A model generated the notes under the pieces. That model saw only the letters and a list, made by a program, of their open reading frames with translations, was not told the DNA's origin and made no database searches. Positions 62,345 to 64,000 of a DNA stretch of 64,000 bases are shown piece by piece. The DNA is from Pararhizobium sp. YC-54 (GTDB taxonomy: Bacteria; Pseudomonadota; Alphaproteobacteria; Rhizobiales; Rhizobiaceae). Made by a program: the position numbers and the translations under genes. Position 1 is the first letter of the stretch. The number at the start of each line of letters is the position of its first letter. The stretch is taken from positions 260,789 to 324,788 of the forward strand of contig NZ_JAOYTH010000006.1 in NCBI RefSeq assembly GCF_025847205.1, written 5' to 3'.

Positions 62345-63493
62345 GTGACCGCAGCGGACATCAAAATTCAGGTCGACAAGGTCTTCAAGATCTTCGGCGG
62401 CAATGCCTGCGGCGCCATGTCGCTGGTTCAATCGGGTGCCGGAAAAGCAGAAGTGCTGGAGAAGACCGGTTGCGTGCTGGGGCTCAGCAATATCGACTTT
62501 TCCATCAGAACCGGCGAAACCTTCGTCATCATGGGTCTGTCCGGCTCGGGAAAATCCACCCTGATCCGCCATTTCAACCGCCTGATCGAACCGACATCAG
62601 GCAGCATTCGTGTCGATGGCGAGAACATTCTCGACATGAACACCAAGCAGTTGCTGGCCTTCCGCCGCAAGGGGATCTCGATGGTCTTCCAGCGCTTCGG
62701 TCTGCTACCGCACCAGACCGTTCTGGAAAATGTCATCTGCGGCTTGGTGCTGCAGGGCATGGACCGGCGCGAGGCATTGCGGCGCGGGATGGAGCAGGTC
62801 GAACTGGTCGGCCTTAAGGGGTTCGAGAACCGCTTCCCCAAACAGCTTTCAGGCGGCATGCAGCAACGCGTCGGGCTGGCAAGGGCGCTGGCAACGCAGG
62901 CCGATATCCTGTTGATGGACGAGGCTTTCAGCGCGCTCGACCCTCTGATCAAGAGCGACATGCAGGAACAGTTGAAGGACATCCAGGCGCGGCTGAAGAA
63001 GACAATCGTGTTCATCACGCACGACCTCGACGAAGCGCTTCATCTGGGCGACCGCATTGCAATCCTGAAGGATGGCGAGCTGCGCCAGGTCGGCACCGGT
63101 GCGGATGTGCTGTTCCGGCCGGCGGACGAATATGTCGAGCGCTTCGTGCGCAAGGTGGATATTTCCCGCGCGGTTCATACGCATGGCGCGTTCGTGACGG
63201 TGCCTGTCCTGAGGGCCGTCGAAGCGACAGAGGAAAGGTGCGCCGCCTTGTTGCGGGATGCGCCGGGACTGATCGTCGTCGATGGCGACGGCGGGCAGCG
63301 GGTTGTCACCGCAGCGTCGCTCGGCAAACCGATCCGGACAGTCTCGGTCGAGGCCGATACGCTGATCGGCCAGAGCTTTCCGCATCTGCAGGCAAACGAT
63401 GCCATCATTGTCACGCGCGCCGGCATGGCCGTCGGAATTCTGTCCCGCGAAATGGTCTTCCGAACGCTTGCACGGTCGGCACGCGCGGCATAG
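62345..63493 (+). CDS. ABC importer ATP-binding protein (ProV/OpuAA type)
   Basis: The GTG at 62345, 7 nt after GGGGAG, gives 382 residues. It has the N-terminal QAT/OpuAA extension, Walker A GLSGSGKSTLIRHFNRL (about 62), the signature LSGGMQQRVGLARALA (about 171) and Walker B ILLMDEAFSALDP (about 190). The last 110 residues form a CBS-like regulatory region in which the repeats are degenerate. It energises the permease. It is followed by purU 37 nt later, probably in the same transcript. Confidence 0.93.
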   Translation: MTAADIKIQVDKVFKIFGGNACGAMSLVQSGAGKAEVLEKTGCVLGLSNIDFSIRTGETFVIMGLSGSGKSTLIRHFNRLIEPTSGSIRVDGENILDMNTKQLLAFRRKGISMVFQRFGLLPHQTVLENVICGLVLQGMDRREALRRGMEQVELVGLKGFENRFPKQLSGGMQQRVGLARALATQADILLMDEAFSALDPLIKSDMQEQLKDIQARLKKTIVFITHDLDEALHLGDRIAILKDGELRQVGTGADVLFRPADEYVERFVRKVDISRAVHTHGAFVTVPVLRAVEATEERCAALLRDAPGLIVVDGDGGQRVVTAASLGKPIRTVSVEADTLIGQSFPHLQANDAIIVTRAGMAVGILSREMVFRTLARSARAA

Positions 63494-63530
63494 TCCCAGC
63501 CCTTTCCTGCGATCAACGAGATAAAGACCG

Positions 63531-64000
63531 ATGAAGAGCTATGTGCTGACCGTTTCGTGCAAATCCACCCGCGGCATTGTTGCGGCGATCACCGGCTATC
63601 TGGCGGACGAAGGCTGTTACATCACCGACAGTTCGCAGTTCGACGACATGGAAACCGGCCTGTTCTTCATGCGCCTGACCTTCATCAGCCAGGAGGGGGC
63701 GACGCTCGACAAGCTGAAGGCCGGCTTTGAGGCGGTGAAGACGCGTTTCGGCATGGAAGCCGATATCCTCGACAGCGAGCATCGCATGAAGGTGCTGCTG
63801 ATGGTGTCGCGTTTCGGCCATTGCCTGAACGACCTGCTCTATCGCTGGAAGATCGGGGCGCTGCCGATCGAGATCGTCGGCGTCGTCTCCAACCATTTCG
63901 ACTACCAGAAGGTCGTCGTCAACCACGATATCCCGTTCCACCATATCCCGGTGACCAAGGCCAACAAGCCGCAGGCCGAAGCCCGGATCATGGATGTGGT
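63531..64000 (+). CDS. purU: Formyltetrahydrofolate deformylase (N-terminal part, cut by window edge)
   Basis: The ATG at 63531 opens a frame that runs to the window edge (156 codons). The ACT domain (YVLTVSCKSTRGIVAAITGY, about 3-22) is typical of PurU. Then comes the formyl-transferase fold start with MLLMVSRFGHCLNDLLYRWK (about 88-107, in part) and VVSNHFDYQKVV. The catalytic Asp/His lie further on, outside the window. PurU releases formate from 10-formyl-THF and is often linked to demethylation of betaines. It follows the betaine-type ABC importer. Confidence 0.9.
   Translation, partial: MKSYVLTVSCKSTRGIVAAITGYLADEGCYITDSSQFDDMETGLFFMRLTFISQEGATLDKLKAGFEAVKTRFGMEADILDSEHRMKVLLMVSRFGHCLNDLLYRWKIGALPIEIVGVVSNHFDYQKVVVNHDIPFHHIPVTKANKPQAEARIMDV

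Overview
The window reads as a stretch of chromosome from an alphaproteobacterium of the Rhizobiaceae (Rhizobium / Agrobacterium / Neorhizobium type). The evidence is high GC with strong third-position bias, a Flp/Tad pilus locus in the order of the Agrobacterium ctp genes, an ffs-dnaX-ybaB-recR block with a rhizobial DnaX, a RopA-type porin, a fused YlxR/L7Ae protein between nusA and infB, EcfG-type promoters, and RIME-like palindromic repeats. Genus and species cannot be fixed from the sequence alone. There is no rRNA operon, prophage, insertion sequence, integrase or CRISPR array.

Layout. 1-504: start of an M17 aminopeptidase. 0.6-12.8 kb: a Tad/Flp pilus locus (tadD; tadC, tadB, cpaF, cpaE, cpaD, cpaC, cpaB on the minus strand; prepilin peptidase; Flp pilin; then a plus-strand group with a CpaC N-domain-like protein and two TadE-like pseudopilins). 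13.0-25.2 kb: a nucleoside uptake and salvage region. deoB-add-upp run on the plus strand; a BMP binding protein and an ATPase-permease-permease-cdd-PNP-deoC-deoA operon run on the minus strand, with slyX and a TIGR02281-type aspartic protease nearby. 25.5-30.4 kb: small proteins, tRNA-Ser(GGA), a DUF900-type lipoprotein hydrolase, two small proline-rich proteins and a BON-domain protein (both sets behind EcfG-like promoters), and an AEC transporter. 30.4-35.6 kb: membrane cytochrome c, kdsB, prephenate dehydratase, porin, nudC, HIT protein. 35.6-40.6 kb: SRP RNA, dnaX, ybaB, recR and a lytic transglycosylase whose 5' end is merged with a palindromic repeat. 40.6-43.3 kb: SRPBCC/ArsR pair and an MFS exporter. 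43.4-49.3 kb: rimP-nusA-ylxR-infB. 49.4-53.2 kb: DoxX, SelW-like, YqaA, BA14K, phosphomannomutase, tRNA-Leu(CAG).

53.4-64.0 kb holds the most unusual block. A divergent LysR regulator faces an operon of an aldehyde dehydrogenase, an M19-like protein that lacks half of the family's metal ligands, an unrecognised 564-residue protein, a DUF3726-like protein and an Ldh_2-fold oxidoreductase. A glycine-betaine-type ABC importer and purU (10-formyl-THF deformylase) follow. The same palindrome, TTTCTG-N10-CAG, occurs in front of the aldehyde dehydrogenase and in front of the ABC importer, so one LysR regulon is likely. The gene set suggests uptake and oxidation of a quaternary-amine or imino-acid-like compound with release of one-carbon units. 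The substrate is not shown by the sequence.
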